Assembly (NCBI GenBank): GCA_024636985.1
Contig: JAGXFY010000033.1
Location: 1 to 64,000, forward strand
Reading direction: 5' to 3'
Source: Petrocella sp024636985
GTDB taxonomy: Bacteria; Bacillota; Clostridia; Lachnospirales; Vallitaleaceae
Length of the DNA stretch: 64,000 nucleotides
Of the stretch, positions 44,502-53,228 are shown piece after piece; within the stretch, counting starts at the first letter, position 1; each line of letters opens with the position of its first letter. Both the position numbers and the translations under genes were made by a program. Under the pieces are notes generated by a model. It made no database searches. It saw only the letters and a program-made list of their open reading frames with translations, and was not told the DNA's origin.

Positions 44502-44552
44502 CATGAAAAGAAGGCTAAAGGACCATACCATCCCTTTAGCCTTCTTTTCATG
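44502..44552. terminator. Bidirectional terminator between nadC and recN
   Basis: A 20-bp perfect stem (arms 44502-44521 and 44533-44552) with a 12-nt loop carries AAAAG/CTTTT tracts that provide U-rich 3' ends in both directions. It serves the convergent nadC and recN transcripts. Confidence 0.9.
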
Positions 44553-44565
44553 CTAAGCTTTTGAG

Positions 44566-46269
44566 TTATAATTTAGAAATATGTGCCTCTTTTATCGCTG
44601 TCGCTTGTTCTTTCATTTCCCTAGCTGACTCCAGTGTGTTTTCTGTTATGATAGCGCCACCAATAAGTCTGGCTAACTCTTGGAAGATTTCAGCACCCTT
44701 TAGCTGTCTTACATAGGTTTCTATCCTATTTTGTGATTCGGATTTCTCAATTAAATAATGCTGATCCGCCATTGCACTAATCTGTGGTAAATGGGTTATA
44801 CAGATAATCTGTCTATGCACAGCTAATGCTGACATCTTCTCTCCCACTTTTTGAGCGGTGCGTCCACTGATACCACTATCGATCTCATCAAATACCAAGG
44901 TGCCAATTTGATCCATTTCAGCAAAAACAGACTTAATGGCCAACATGACTCTTGATAGCTCACCACCGGAAGCAATTTTGACCAAAGGTTGCACGGTTTC
45001 GTTTTTATTCGTGCTGATTAAAAAGGTCACCTTATCATAACCATTTTGACTAAATTGATCCATTCTTTCAATATCTATTTCCATTTTAGCATCTGAAAAA
45101 TTCAAATCTACCAGAACCGACTCAATGTTTGTTCCGATTTCTTTGGCCGCTTTCTGTCTTAGATTAGAAATAGTCGCACACTTTTTCTCCAGTTTAGCCG
45201 TTAAGGCCAGAATGGCCGCTTTGGTTTTCTCAAGTTCTGTCTCATAGTTTTCCAGATGTTCCAACCGTTTTTCTTTTTCTTCTAATGCATCTAGAATCAA
45301 TTCAATGGTCTGACCATACTTTGTTTTCAGGGTATTGATGATGTGTATACGCTCTTCTACTTCGTTCAGGCTTTGATGATCGGATCCCAATTCTTCAAGG
45401 TAGCTTTCAACATGCTTGTTTAAATCTCTAACCATGTCTTCAATCTGAGCCATCATAATGGCCATGTCCTCGATTTCATCATCCAGATGTCGAATACTTT
45501 CGAATTCACGAAGCATTTGACCAATCCATTCCCATAGATTTATTTCAGGATTCTGTGTTAAACGTTGTTCAACACTTAATAATTTTTGAAGGATCTTATT
45601 ACGATTGGACAAAAGCTTATACTCTTTACTTAAAGTTTCATCTTCACCTACAATCAGATTGGCTGACTGAATCTCATTGATTTCAAATCTCAAAAAATCT
45701 ATTTCCCGCTTTCGATCATCTACTGTAAGATGGTCTTCCTCAATGGTTTTAACCAATTTTTTGTATGTTATATAATCCATATACAGATCGTCTTTTAAAG
45801 ACTTTAGAGATTGACCTACATATCGGTCTAACAAATCAATATGATTGTTTGGATTTAAAAGGGATTGATGTTCATGTTGACTGTGAATGTCTAAAGTCAT
45901 ATCCGCGATCTCACTAACGACTGTGGCAGTAACCGTCTGATGGTTCACTTTATAAACACTACGCCCTGTCATATTAAATCTTCTTGAAACGATTAATTCT
46001 TGTTCATGATTATAGTCAATACCGTATTTTTCTTTCAATCGTATTAATGCTTCTTCCTGTAGAACAAAAATCATTTCAATCAAGGCATAATCAGAACCCT
46101 TGCGAATAATCGACTTATCTAATTTTCCACCAGATATGGCATTCATCGAACCAATGACAATGGATTTACCTGCACCGGTTTCACCACTAAGAACAGTTAA
46201 ACCATGATCAAAGTCAATTTCCAAAGATTTAATTAGAGCAAAATTTTCTACATGTAAATAGGTTAGCAT
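44566..46269 (-). CDS. recN: DNA repair protein RecN
   Basis: RecN is an SMC-like ATPase that acts early at double-strand breaks. The 567-residue protein has LSGETGAGKSIVIG (Walker A) near residue 30, two coiled coils (about 150-220 and 260-370), and ASGGELSRVMLA plus LVFDEIDSGISG (signature and Walker B) near 430-480. It follows argR by 24 nt; dxs-tlyA-nadK-argR-recN is the common clostridial order. Confidence 0.96.
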   Translation of the reverse strand: MLTYLHVENFALIKSLEIDFDHGLTVLSGETGAGKSIVIGSMNAISGGKLDKSIIRKGSDYALIEMIFVLQEEALIRLKEKYGIDYNHEQELIVSRRFNMTGRSVYKVNHQTVTATVVSEIADMTLDIHSQHEHQSLLNPNNHIDLLDRYVGQSLKSLKDDLYMDYITYKKLVKTIEEDHLTVDDRKREIDFLRFEINEIQSANLIVGEDETLSKEYKLLSNRNKILQKLLSVEQRLTQNPEINLWEWIGQMLREFESIRHLDDEIEDMAIMMAQIEDMVRDLNKHVESYLEELGSDHQSLNEVEERIHIINTLKTKYGQTIELILDALEEKEKRLEHLENYETELEKTKAAILALTAKLEKKCATISNLRQKAAKEIGTNIESVLVDLNFSDAKMEIDIERMDQFSQNGYDKVTFLISTNKNETVQPLVKIASGGELSRVMLAIKSVFAEMDQIGTLVFDEIDSGISGRTAQKVGEKMSALAVHRQIICITHLPQISAMADQHYLIEKSESQNRIETYVRQLKGAEIFQELARLIGGAIITENTLESAREMKEQATAIKEAHISKL

Positions 46270-46293
46270 CTAATCCTCCCAAAAGCTATGTTC

Positions 46294-46749
46294 TTATTGG
46301 CTGTGTGCCACTTTGCTTAAGCGTTCCATAACAAAAATAGCATCAGCTTCTGTTCGTGTCGCACAAAAAATGGTATCGTCACCTGCTATACATCCAACAA
46401 CCTCATCAAAATCCATTGCATCTACTGCGGCTGCAACCGCCATAGCCATACCGGTTAAGGTCTTAAGTACAATCATATTACCCGCTCGGTCCATACCATT
46501 ATACCCATTTTTGAATATCCGAATATACTTTTCACTTAAATTAGTTTCTTTAGATGGAAGTATGGCGTATTTTTGTTTGCCACCCGGTATGGAGACTTTG
46601 GTGAGTTTAAGGTCCCTTATATCTCTTGAAATCGTTGCCTGTGTTACTTCAAAACCATTTTCTTGCAGTCGATGCACCAATTCCTCTTGGGTTTCTATAA
46701 CAAAATGATTCACCAGTTCTATGATCTTTGATTGTCTAGCTATTTTCAT
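46294..46749 (-). CDS. argR: Arginine repressor ArgR
   Basis: ArgR (151 residues) is a hexameric, arginine-sensing DNA-binding protein. The N-terminal winged helix carries the TQATISRDIRDLKL recognition region, and the C-terminal domain has GCIAGDDTIFCATRT with the aspartates that bind arginine. GGAGG just before MKIARQS decides the start, two codons inside the longest frame. No arginine genes are in the window; it may act elsewhere. Confidence 0.95.
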   Translation of the reverse strand: MKIARQSKIIELVNHFVIETQEELVHRLQENGFEVTQATISRDIRDLKLTKVSIPGGKQKYAILPSKETNLSEKYIRIFKNGYNGMDRAGNMIVLKTLTGMAMAVAAAVDAMDFDEVVGCIAGDDTIFCATRTEADAIFVMERLSKVAHSQ

Positions 46750-46761
46750 AACCAACCTCCT

Positions 46762-47625
46762 CTAATTACCACCCAGTTTTCTTCTTAATATATGATAAAA
46801 ATTATGTCCTTCTATTTGAATAAGCCTGGTTTTTAAATCCGCTTTTTGGATAATGATTTCTGCATCATTGTTGATTTCTTTACCTTCTTGACCATCAATG
46901 GTCACCATTAAGTCATTGTCCCATGACCTTCGATTATGCTCAAAAGTGATTCTCACTTTATCGTTGCTGGATAATACAATACTCCTAGCCGTTAGTGAAT
47001 GGGGACAGATGGGCGTCATAACAATCATCTCATTATGTGGCGCAAGTATAGGTCCGTTTGCAGATAAGTTATAAGCGGTTGATCCGGTGGGTGTTGCAAT
47101 AATGATTCCGTCTGCTGAATAATAATTAACAAACTCATCGTTAACATAGATGCTAAACCCTACCATTCGAGATAATGCCATACGACTAATGACAACATCA
47201 TTAAGGCAGAATCCTTCTTCTATTAAAATGCCATTCGTGTATATCTGCGCCTCTAGCATCATTCTGGTTTCTATTTCAAACTTACCTTCCAGAACCTTCT
47301 CTAGATTTTCTTGCCACTCATGTTCCTCTATTTCTGCTAAGAATCCAAGATTCCCTAGATTAATCCCTAAGATTGGTATTTCATGCATCGCCAATCGTCT
47401 TGCTGAATGGATAATCGTACCATCACCGCCAAGTACAATGGCGAAATCAATTTCATCCAGTTCTGAATCATCTTCAATATCAATCGCATTGAAGGCATAA
47501 CACTCTCGTACATAGCTATCTATGTACACTTTGCAGTCCTTAGACTTCAACCAATCCATAATCTTACAGCTATAGGTCAAAGTCGGGTCCTTACTGGTGT
47601 TAATTATCATATAGACATTCTTCAT
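46762..47625 (-). CDS. nadK: NAD kinase
   Basis: NadK phosphorylates NAD to NADP. The 287-residue protein shows the GGDGT motif in VLGGDGTIIHSARR, and the GINLGNLGFLAEI and ATPTGSTAYNLSANGP segments that bind NAD. It follows tlyA by 11 nt. This completes the NAD/NADP set with the nadABC operon nearby, though they are transcribed on opposite strands. Confidence 0.97.
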   Translation of the reverse strand: MKNVYMIINTSKDPTLTYSCKIMDWLKSKDCKVYIDSYVRECYAFNAIDIEDDSELDEIDFAIVLGGDGTIIHSARRLAMHEIPILGINLGNLGFLAEIEEHEWQENLEKVLEGKFEIETRMMLEAQIYTNGILIEEGFCLNDVVISRMALSRMVGFSIYVNDEFVNYYSADGIIIATPTGSTAYNLSANGPILAPHNEMIVMTPICPHSLTARSIVLSSNDKVRITFEHNRRSWDNDLMVTIDGQEGKEINNDAEIIIQKADLKTRLIQIEGHNFYHILRRKLGGN

Positions 47626-47636
47626 TACGTCACCAA

Positions 47637-48449
47637 CTACAGTGTTTCATGAGCTTGATCTACGACCTCATCGATACGTGCCTTAAAGCTTTCATATGAC
47701 ACATCCACTGCATGCTTTCTTACATATAGTAAATACTCAATATTACCCTCTGGGCCTTTTATTGGTGAATATTCCAAACCTAAAAATTCAAAACCCATTT
47801 GAACTGATTCTGACAAAATACGGATCAAAACTTCTTTATGGATTAAAGGATCTCTAACCACACCCTTTTTCCCAACTTTTTCACGTCCGGCTTCGAATTG
47901 AGGTTTGATCAAACAAATCATTTCACATTGTTCTCTAATCAACTGCTTAACTGTAGGTAGGACTTTAAGAAGTGAAATGAAGGATACATCAATACTAACA
48001 AAGTCAATAGGATCTGAAATCTGCTCAGGCGTTACATACCTAATATTGGTTTTCTCCATACATACCACACGTGTATCTTGTCGAAGCTTCCAATCCAATT
48101 GTCCTCTACCTACATCTATTGCATAGATTTTCTTCGCACCATTTTGTAACATACAATCCGTAAAGCCACCTGTTGAAGCCCCTACATCCATACAAATCTT
48201 GTCTTCAAGAACGATCGGATATTGTTGTAAGGCCTTTTCCAATTTGAAACCACCACGACTCACATAAGGGTTTGGATTGGACTTGACAATAATTTCCAGC
48301 GCTTTATTGACTTTTGTTCCTGCTTTATCTTCTCTCTGACCGCCAACAAAAACATTACCGGACATGATTAATGTCTTGGCTTTTTCACGTGATGGTGCTA
48401 GACTCAACTCAACGAGTAAAATATCAAGCCTTTCTTTCTCTACTGACAT
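47637..48449 (-). CDS. tlyA: TlyA-family rRNA 2'-O-methyltransferase
   Basis: TlyA-like proteins add 2'-O-methyl groups to rRNA. The 270-residue protein has an S4 domain at the start (ERLDILLVELSLAPSREKAK) and a methylase with DVGASTGGFTDCMLQNGAKKIYAIDVG, then FVSIDVSFISLLKVLP and KPQFEAGRE. The exact rRNA target in this lineage is not evident. It is 4 nt from dxs and followed by nadK. Confidence 0.93.
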   Translation of the reverse strand: MSVEKERLDILLVELSLAPSREKAKTLIMSGNVFVGGQREDKAGTKVNKALEIIVKSNPNPYVSRGGFKLEKALQQYPIVLEDKICMDVGASTGGFTDCMLQNGAKKIYAIDVGRGQLDWKLRQDTRVVCMEKTNIRYVTPEQISDPIDFVSIDVSFISLLKVLPTVKQLIREQCEMICLIKPQFEAGREKVGKKGVVRDPLIHKEVLIRILSESVQMGFEFLGLEYSPIKGPEGNIEYLLYVRKHAVDVSYESFKARIDEVVDQAHETL

Positions 48450-48453
48450 AGTA

Positions 48454-50319
48454 TCACCTGTTATATCTTTCTATATATGCCGCTATATGATTGGCTGTCA
48501 AACCCAGTATTTCCATTAGCTTATTTCTAGATCCATGTTCAATAAAATCATCTTTAATACCCATGATTTCCACTTTTATATCATAACCTTTTTGGTGCAC
48601 ATAGCGCAACACTTCACTACCATAACCACCAATCATAGTGTTTTCTTCAGCTATTAATAAATACTTATGTGTGGCTGCCAATCGATCAATCTGATCGTAA
48701 TCAATCGGTTTAACAAACCTAGCATCTACAATTGTGACCGATGATTTGACCATTGCACTGGCTTTTAAGGCTTCATCCACCATCGAACCGACTGCAAGAA
48801 TTGCAATATCTTGACCCGTTTCTAATACTTCACTTTTACCATAGACAATGGGACTTTTATCATACCCGAAGAAGGGCGCTTCACCTTTTGGATACCGTAT
48901 GGCAATGGGCCCATCCATATAAGTTAATGCAAAATCCATCATATCTTTAAAGGTTTCACTATCCATAGGTGCCATGACTGTCATATTCGGCATGTGGTTC
49001 AAATAGGATAAGTCAAAAACACCTTGATGGGTTTCACCGTCTTCTCCGACCAATCCAGCCCTGTCTAACATAAAAACAACCGGGATTTTTTGTATACAAA
49101 CATCATGTAACACCTGATCATAGGCTCTTTGTAAAAAAGTTGAATAGATGGCAACAAAAGGCTTGATACCACTTAGACCTAAGCCTGCAGCAAATGTAAC
49201 AGCATGTTGTTCGGCAATACCTACATCAAAAAAGGCTTTAGGGTATTTTTTCATAAAACGGGTCATTCCTGTTCCGTCCGGCATGGCTGCAGTAATGCCT
49301 GCAATTTTATGGCCATCTTCGATGTACTGAATCAATTGATCACCCATCAACTCGCCATAAGTCTTTTTAGTGTTCGCCGCTTTTTTTACTAAAGCTTCAC
49401 CATTTGTTGTTATAAAAGGCTTTGTACCATGAAACTTAGATGGGTTGATTTCCGCATGATGATAACCTTTTCCTTTTATTGTGTTAACATGAATTAGAAC
49501 CGGCCCTTCTATTCTGCGGGCTTGGTTTAGGACTTTTATAATCTGTGGCACCGCATGACCATCTATTGGCCCCAAATAAGTGTAACCCATTTCTTCAAAA
49601 AACATCCCCGGAATAAATACTTGCTTAAAGGCATCTTTGATTTCTCTAACACCTTTTGTTAGCATCTTACCAACCACTGGGATGCGATCAAATACCTTGT
49701 GAACATCATGCTTAATCTCTTTATAGACATGACCGGTTCTTATGGTATCAAGATACTCGGCCATACCACCAACATTTTTTCCTATGGACATTTGGTTGTC
49801 ATTTAAGATTACGATGAAATTCTTTTTCATCTGAGCACCGTTATTAAGGGCTTCAAAGGCCATTCCTGCGGTCAAAGCGCCATCCCCAATAATGGCCACA
49901 ACACTATAATCATCCTTATTCATATCCCTTGCAACAGCATAACCAATAGCAGCAGATATAGAGGTTGAACTATGCCCCACATCAAAACAATCGTGTTCAC
50001 TTTCAAGACGTTTTGGAAAGCCACTAAGGCCTTGGTATTGCCTGACGGTCTTAAGTGCTTCTTTACGTCCTGTTAAGATCTTGTGAACATAGCTTTGATG
50101 ACCTACATCCCATATTAATTTATCAACTGGTGAATTAAAAACGTAATGAAGGGCAATGGTGAGTTCCACCACACCTAAGTTGGAACTCAGGTGACCACCT
50201 GTTACGCTAATCACATCCACCAAATATTTTCTTATTTCATGACTTAATCTATTTAAATCATCCCTATCTAGACTTTTTAAGTCCTCAGGGGAATGAATTT
50301 TATCCAATACTTTAAACAT
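48454..50319 (-). CDS. dxs: 1-deoxy-D-xylulose-5-phosphate synthase
   Basis: Dxs joins pyruvate and glyceraldehyde-3-phosphate, starting isoprenoid synthesis by the MEP route. The 621-residue protein has VDKLIWDVGHQSY, IGDGALTAGMAFEALNNGAQ (thiamine diphosphate and Mg binding), DVGIAEQHAVTFAAGL, and DRAGLVGEDGETHQGVFDL. It sits 3 nt after oapA and shares the transcript with ispA upstream, which makes the polyprenyl product. Confidence 0.98.
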   Translation of the reverse strand: MFKVLDKIHSPEDLKSLDRDDLNRLSHEIRKYLVDVISVTGGHLSSNLGVVELTIALHYVFNSPVDKLIWDVGHQSYVHKILTGRKEALKTVRQYQGLSGFPKRLESEHDCFDVGHSSTSISAAIGYAVARDMNKDDYSVVAIIGDGALTAGMAFEALNNGAQMKKNFIVILNDNQMSIGKNVGGMAEYLDTIRTGHVYKEIKHDVHKVFDRIPVVGKMLTKGVREIKDAFKQVFIPGMFFEEMGYTYLGPIDGHAVPQIIKVLNQARRIEGPVLIHVNTIKGKGYHHAEINPSKFHGTKPFITTNGEALVKKAANTKKTYGELMGDQLIQYIEDGHKIAGITAAMPDGTGMTRFMKKYPKAFFDVGIAEQHAVTFAAGLGLSGIKPFVAIYSTFLQRAYDQVLHDVCIQKIPVVFMLDRAGLVGEDGETHQGVFDLSYLNHMPNMTVMAPMDSETFKDMMDFALTYMDGPIAIRYPKGEAPFFGYDKSPIVYGKSEVLETGQDIAILAVGSMVDEALKASAMVKSSVTIVDARFVKPIDYDQIDRLAATHKYLLIAEENTMIGGYGSEVLRYVHQKGYDIKVEIMGIKDDFIEHGSRNKLMEILGLTANHIAAYIERYNR

Positions 50320-50322
50320 AGG

Positions 50323-50901
50323 TCACCTTTTTTTCCTTTTTTTTATGTAGCTTAGTAGTATACCCAATCTATAAACAATATAATTGGCGTGTCGTAAAGC
50401 AACTTCTTTACCAATTGCCTTACCGCCTACGGTAATAGCGGCAATGATGGACGTTAGAATAATACTTGCAGCAGTTGTTTTTATGGTCATGGTTTCATTC
50501 AGTTTAATTATGATAGCAGCAGAAGCTGATCCTGAAATAATCCCGGAAATATCACCGATTACATCATTAAAGAAGTTGGCTACTGAACCGGCATTTCGAA
50601 TAATTAATATGGCTTCTTGGGCACCCCGAACCTTACCGGAGGACATAGAATGAAAAGGCGTTTCTGTAGCTGCCGTTACGGATATACCTAACAAGTCAAA
50701 AATAACACCTAAAAAAACAATAAATAGTAAGATAAAAAGTGCACCAATAACACTAACTTTTTCCATAAATACTAAAGATATATAACCTAAAATTAAGGCT
50801 ACAAAAAATGTAATCACTGTGATTACATAAACCCATAAGTAATTCACCTTTTTATTTGTATACATATTGCGGAATTTAACCCGACTTTTTTGTTCACTCA
50901 T
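50323..50901 (-). CDS. oapA: OLE-associated membrane protein OapA
   Basis: This 192-residue protein has two hydrophobic segments near the start (about 25-45 and 52-72), weaker ones near 110-130 and 145-165, and a very basic tail (SYIKKRKKR). The FDLLGISVTAATETPFHSMSSGKVRGAQEAI stretch, with N-F-x-N-D-V-I-G-D-I after it, matches the clostridial family found next to OLE RNA and sometimes labelled as a CorB-like transporter. OapA binds OLE RNA and anchors it to the membrane. Its position between OLE RNA and dxs is the known arrangement. I start at the second ATG, where ATGAGGG gives proper spacing. Confidence 0.85.
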   Translation of the reverse strand: MSEQKSRVKFRNMYTNKKVNYLWVYVITVITFFVALILGYISLVFMEKVSVIGALFILLFIVFLGVIFDLLGISVTAATETPFHSMSSGKVRGAQEAILIIRNAGSVANFFNDVIGDISGIISGSASAAIIIKLNETMTIKTTAASIILTSIIAAITVGGKAIGKEVALRHANYIVYRLGILLSYIKKRKKR

Positions 50902-50983
50902 GCATACCCTCATCTCATACTTGTACCTATTTTGATTAACACTTTGGTTAAAGCCAAAACTCAGTTTTCTAAATTACATAACT

Positions 50984-51001
50984 GGTTAAGGTGTCAAAAC
51001 T
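50984..51001 (-). repeat. Copy of the 18-bp intergenic motif, 3' of OLE RNA
   Basis: The minus strand reads AGTTTTGACACCTTAACC, about 18 nt beyond the 3' closing arm of the OLE RNA and before oapA. It matches the copy on the 5' side at 51613. Confidence 0.6.
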
Positions 51002-51018
51002 AAAACTATATTAAAATT

Positions 51019-51597
51019 AAAAGCTGAAGATAATTACCATAGTAAATTTTGCGGCATGTAGTCTAGCAGGTTTTCCCAAATTCAAACTCCGATGTCGCCA
51101 AAGGAGCGATTCCTCTTTCATTGAATTCCCAAAACAACTGGCGCTAGATCGCCTTAATAACCACACTGTAATCCTATGATAACCTCTATCGAACAGTCTA
51201 GGAGTTTTCCTCACATCACCAAACGCTTCTTAGCCTCTTTAGCAACTTCAAATTTCAAGCAACAATAACACATCCTCTTTGGCCTAAGAATCAATGCCTA
51301 AATTACTATCCCCTTCAAAGTCACGCAAGGCAGGCTACACTGTCCACAGCTTACGCCGCATGACAGGTTTAATCCAACGCCGTAGATCATGTTAACCCAC
51401 ATACGTTGGTCTCCGCGACAAAAGGGTCAACGCCCACATGCCCTTGTGGATCGCCCTAATGTCTTAACTCCCAGCACAAGCCCGCGACTGGGCGTCGCAA
51501 GCTCACACCAGAAACTTCATCGATATGCCCTTATACGGTTTTTTAGGCCCGTCTTCTGATGCGCAGGTCATGACTAGAATACTGCATCTTCAGCTCT
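51019..51597 (-). ncRNA. ole: OLE RNA
   Basis: OLE (ornate, large, extremophilic) RNA is a roughly 600-nt structured RNA that, with OapA, forms a membrane complex affecting stress tolerance. Here a 579-nt stretch between the PAP2-like gene and oapA has no real ORF, is richer in G and C than its surroundings, and its ends pair: AGAGCTGAAGAT (plus 51586-51597) with ATCTTCAGCTTTT (plus 51019-51031), 12 bp with one G-U on the minus strand, which sets the orientation. Internal hairpins include CCACA/TGTGG, CAACG/CGTTG and CTGTC/GACAG. Context (ispA upstream, oapA and dxs downstream) is that described for OLE. Confidence 0.88.
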
Positions 51598-51612
51598 AAC
51601 TTATTATTCATA

Positions 51613-51629
51613 GTTAAAGGGTCAAAACT
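51613..51629 (-). repeat. Copy of the 18-bp intergenic motif, 5' of OLE RNA
   Basis: The minus strand reads AGTTTTGACCCTTTAAC, 16 nt ahead of the OLE RNA 5' arm, in the same orientation as the 3' copy at 50984. Confidence 0.65.
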
Positions 51630-51635
51630 ATTATA
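51630..51635 (-). promoter_or_regulatory. Candidate -10 box for OLE RNA
   Basis: TATAAT lies on the minus strand 32 nt before the 5' arm of OLE RNA, without a good -35 box. Transcription would start at about the repeat copy at 51613-51629. Read-through from the upstream ispA operon is an alternative source. Confidence 0.35.
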
Positions 51636-51650
51636 GCATCACTGAAGCTA

Positions 51651-52094
51651 TTATGCCATATTTAGTCCTACAATCATACCCAGTAAGCCACCCACAAAAA
51701 CTTCTAGATATGTATGACCCAAAAGTTCCTTAAGTTCCTTATACATAGAAAATCTATGTTCACCTAGTTCTTTGATTATCCGGTTAATAAGCTTTGCTTG
51801 CTTGCCTGCCGCCATCCTTACATTGGCTGCATCATACATGACGATAAAGCTCATCATACCTGCAAAACCAAACATAGGGCTATTAAAACCCATAATCTTG
51901 CCAATGCAAAACGTTGTTGCAACCACAGATGCTGAATGCGCACTGGGCATACCGCCGGATCCCATTATTCTACCAACATCAAATCTTTTTTCTTTGATCA
52001 ATATCCATGTTATTTTTATAGATTGAGCGATAAACCATGCTATCATTGCTGAAAGAAATACTCTGTTGGTTAATAAATCACTGATCTCATTCAT
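51651..52094 (-). CDS. Divergent PAP2-family membrane protein (YuiD/DUF212)
   Basis: This 147-residue integral membrane protein has segments near 10-30, 60-85 and 125-145. The GGMPSAHSASVVATT stretch resembles the PAP2 phosphatase signature PSGH, with histidine shifted, as is usual in the YuiD family; hence the name divergent. Whether it cleaves phosphate esters is not known. In the isoprenoid cluster (ispA before, dxs after OLE) a polyprenyl phosphate role is an attractive inference. AAGGAG precedes the ATG. Confidence 0.85.
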   Translation of the reverse strand: MNEISDLLTNRVFLSAMIAWFIAQSIKITWILIKEKRFDVGRIMGSGGMPSAHSASVVATTFCIGKIMGFNSPMFGFAGMMSFIVMYDAANVRMAAGKQAKLINRIIKELGEHRFSMYKELKELLGHTYLEVFVGGLLGMIVGLNMA

Positions 52095-52133
52095 GTTATT
52101 CTCCTTGAATACTATAATTTTTACCCTTTAAAC

Positions 52134-53030
52134 CTAAAATGTTCGTTCCTTAAGATAGGTAATAAAATCTCTTAAAAAGACGGTCTTATTGCTATCAAAT
52201 GATTTAAGCACACTTAGTGCCTCCTCCAGTAGATCCGCTACGATAACTTTAGAGCCTTCAACACCTTTTAAATCTACATAAGTCGTTTTCTTATTCTTCA
52301 TATCGCTCAATATCGGCTTGCCAAGCTTAGCCTCATCTCCCGTTATATCCAGTAGATCATCCTGAATCTGAAAAGCCAGACCAATACATCGCCCTATTCT
52401 ATTCAACCTTTTTATGACCTCATCGCTTTGTCCGGCAAGGTATCCACCCATCATAAATGCTGCCTCAATCAGAGCCGATGTTTTATGTTGATGGATATAC
52501 CCAATGACATCCATATCTACCTCTTGATCTTCATAAGTAATGTCTGCAACTTGACCACCTATAATACCTTTCGTTCCGGCATTTGTTGCCAAACATGAAG
52601 CGGCCAGTAGGCCTTGTTCACCTAACTTATATTTCATGACACCTTCAAGCATAATCTCATATGCCCTATTTAGTAAAGCATCTCCTGCGAGGATGGCGAT
52701 ATTTTCACCGTATTTTTTATGACAGGTCGGTAACCCACGCCTTAGATCATCATTGTCCATAGCCGGTAGATCATCATGAACCAATGAATAGGTGTGCACC
52801 ATCTCAATAGCAACCATAAACGGTTCTATAGACAATGACTTTGGCTTGAACAAACCATATACTTCTTCAAGTATCATAGGTCTAATTCTTTTTCCACCTG
52901 CCAAAAGACTATACGTCATCGCCTCAATTACGATTTCATGATAGCCACTGGTTTCCTGCGGGAGAAATTCGATAAGAAGCTGATTGATATTTTGTTGCTG
53001 TTTTCTTAATTTTTTATCAAATTCATTCAT
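52134..53030 (-). CDS. ispA: Farnesyl/polyprenyl diphosphate synthase
   Basis: This 298-residue trans-prenyltransferase extends allylic diphosphates with isopentenyl diphosphate. It has both aspartate-rich motifs, DDLPAMDNDDLRRG (about 85-98) and QIQDDLLDITGD (about 225-235), and the GGKRIRPM substrate loop. Members at this locus are normally farnesyl diphosphate synthases. It starts 2 nt after xseB, as in Bacillus. Confidence 0.95.
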   Translation of the reverse strand: MNEFDKKLRKQQQNINQLLIEFLPQETSGYHEIVIEAMTYSLLAGGKRIRPMILEEVYGLFKPKSLSIEPFMVAIEMVHTYSLVHDDLPAMDNDDLRRGLPTCHKKYGENIAILAGDALLNRAYEIMLEGVMKYKLGEQGLLAASCLATNAGTKGIIGGQVADITYEDQEVDMDVIGYIHQHKTSALIEAAFMMGGYLAGQSDEVIKRLNRIGRCIGLAFQIQDDLLDITGDEAKLGKPILSDMKNKKTTYVDLKGVEGSKVIVADLLEEALSVLKSFDSNKTVFLRDFITYLKERTF

Positions 53031-53032
53031 CT

Positions 53033-53227
53033 CTACGCCTTCCTATTTGTCAGGATTTCTAGCTCTTTTTCAATCTTTTCAATAGAATCGTTACAATGCT
53101 TTACCAATGCCATACCTTCTTTATAGGTTTTAATTGAGACTTCTAAAGTCAGATCCTCTGATGTTAATTCATGAACGATTTTTTCCAGTTTTTCTATAGA
53201 AGTTTCAAAGGATGTCTTTTTATCCAT
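53033..53227 (-). CDS. xseB: Exodeoxyribonuclease VII small subunit
   Basis: XseB (64 residues) is the helical small subunit that coats the exonuclease VII core. It shows FETSIEKLEKIVHELTSEDLTLEVSI followed by YKEGMALVKHCN, the family pattern. The ATG of MDKKTSFE comes 1 nt after the xseA stop (TAAAATG) with GGAGATG ahead, inside xseA. Confidence 0.95.
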   Translation of the reverse strand: MDKKTSFETSIEKLEKIVHELTSEDLTLEVSIKTYKEGMALVKHCNDSIEKIEKELEILTNRKA

Positions 53228-53228
53228 T

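Noticed and set aside
51017..51214. A 65-codon open frame on the minus strand inside the OLE RNA
   Set aside because: It falls wholly in the structured RNA, has no ribosome binding site, and its product has an arbitrary composition.
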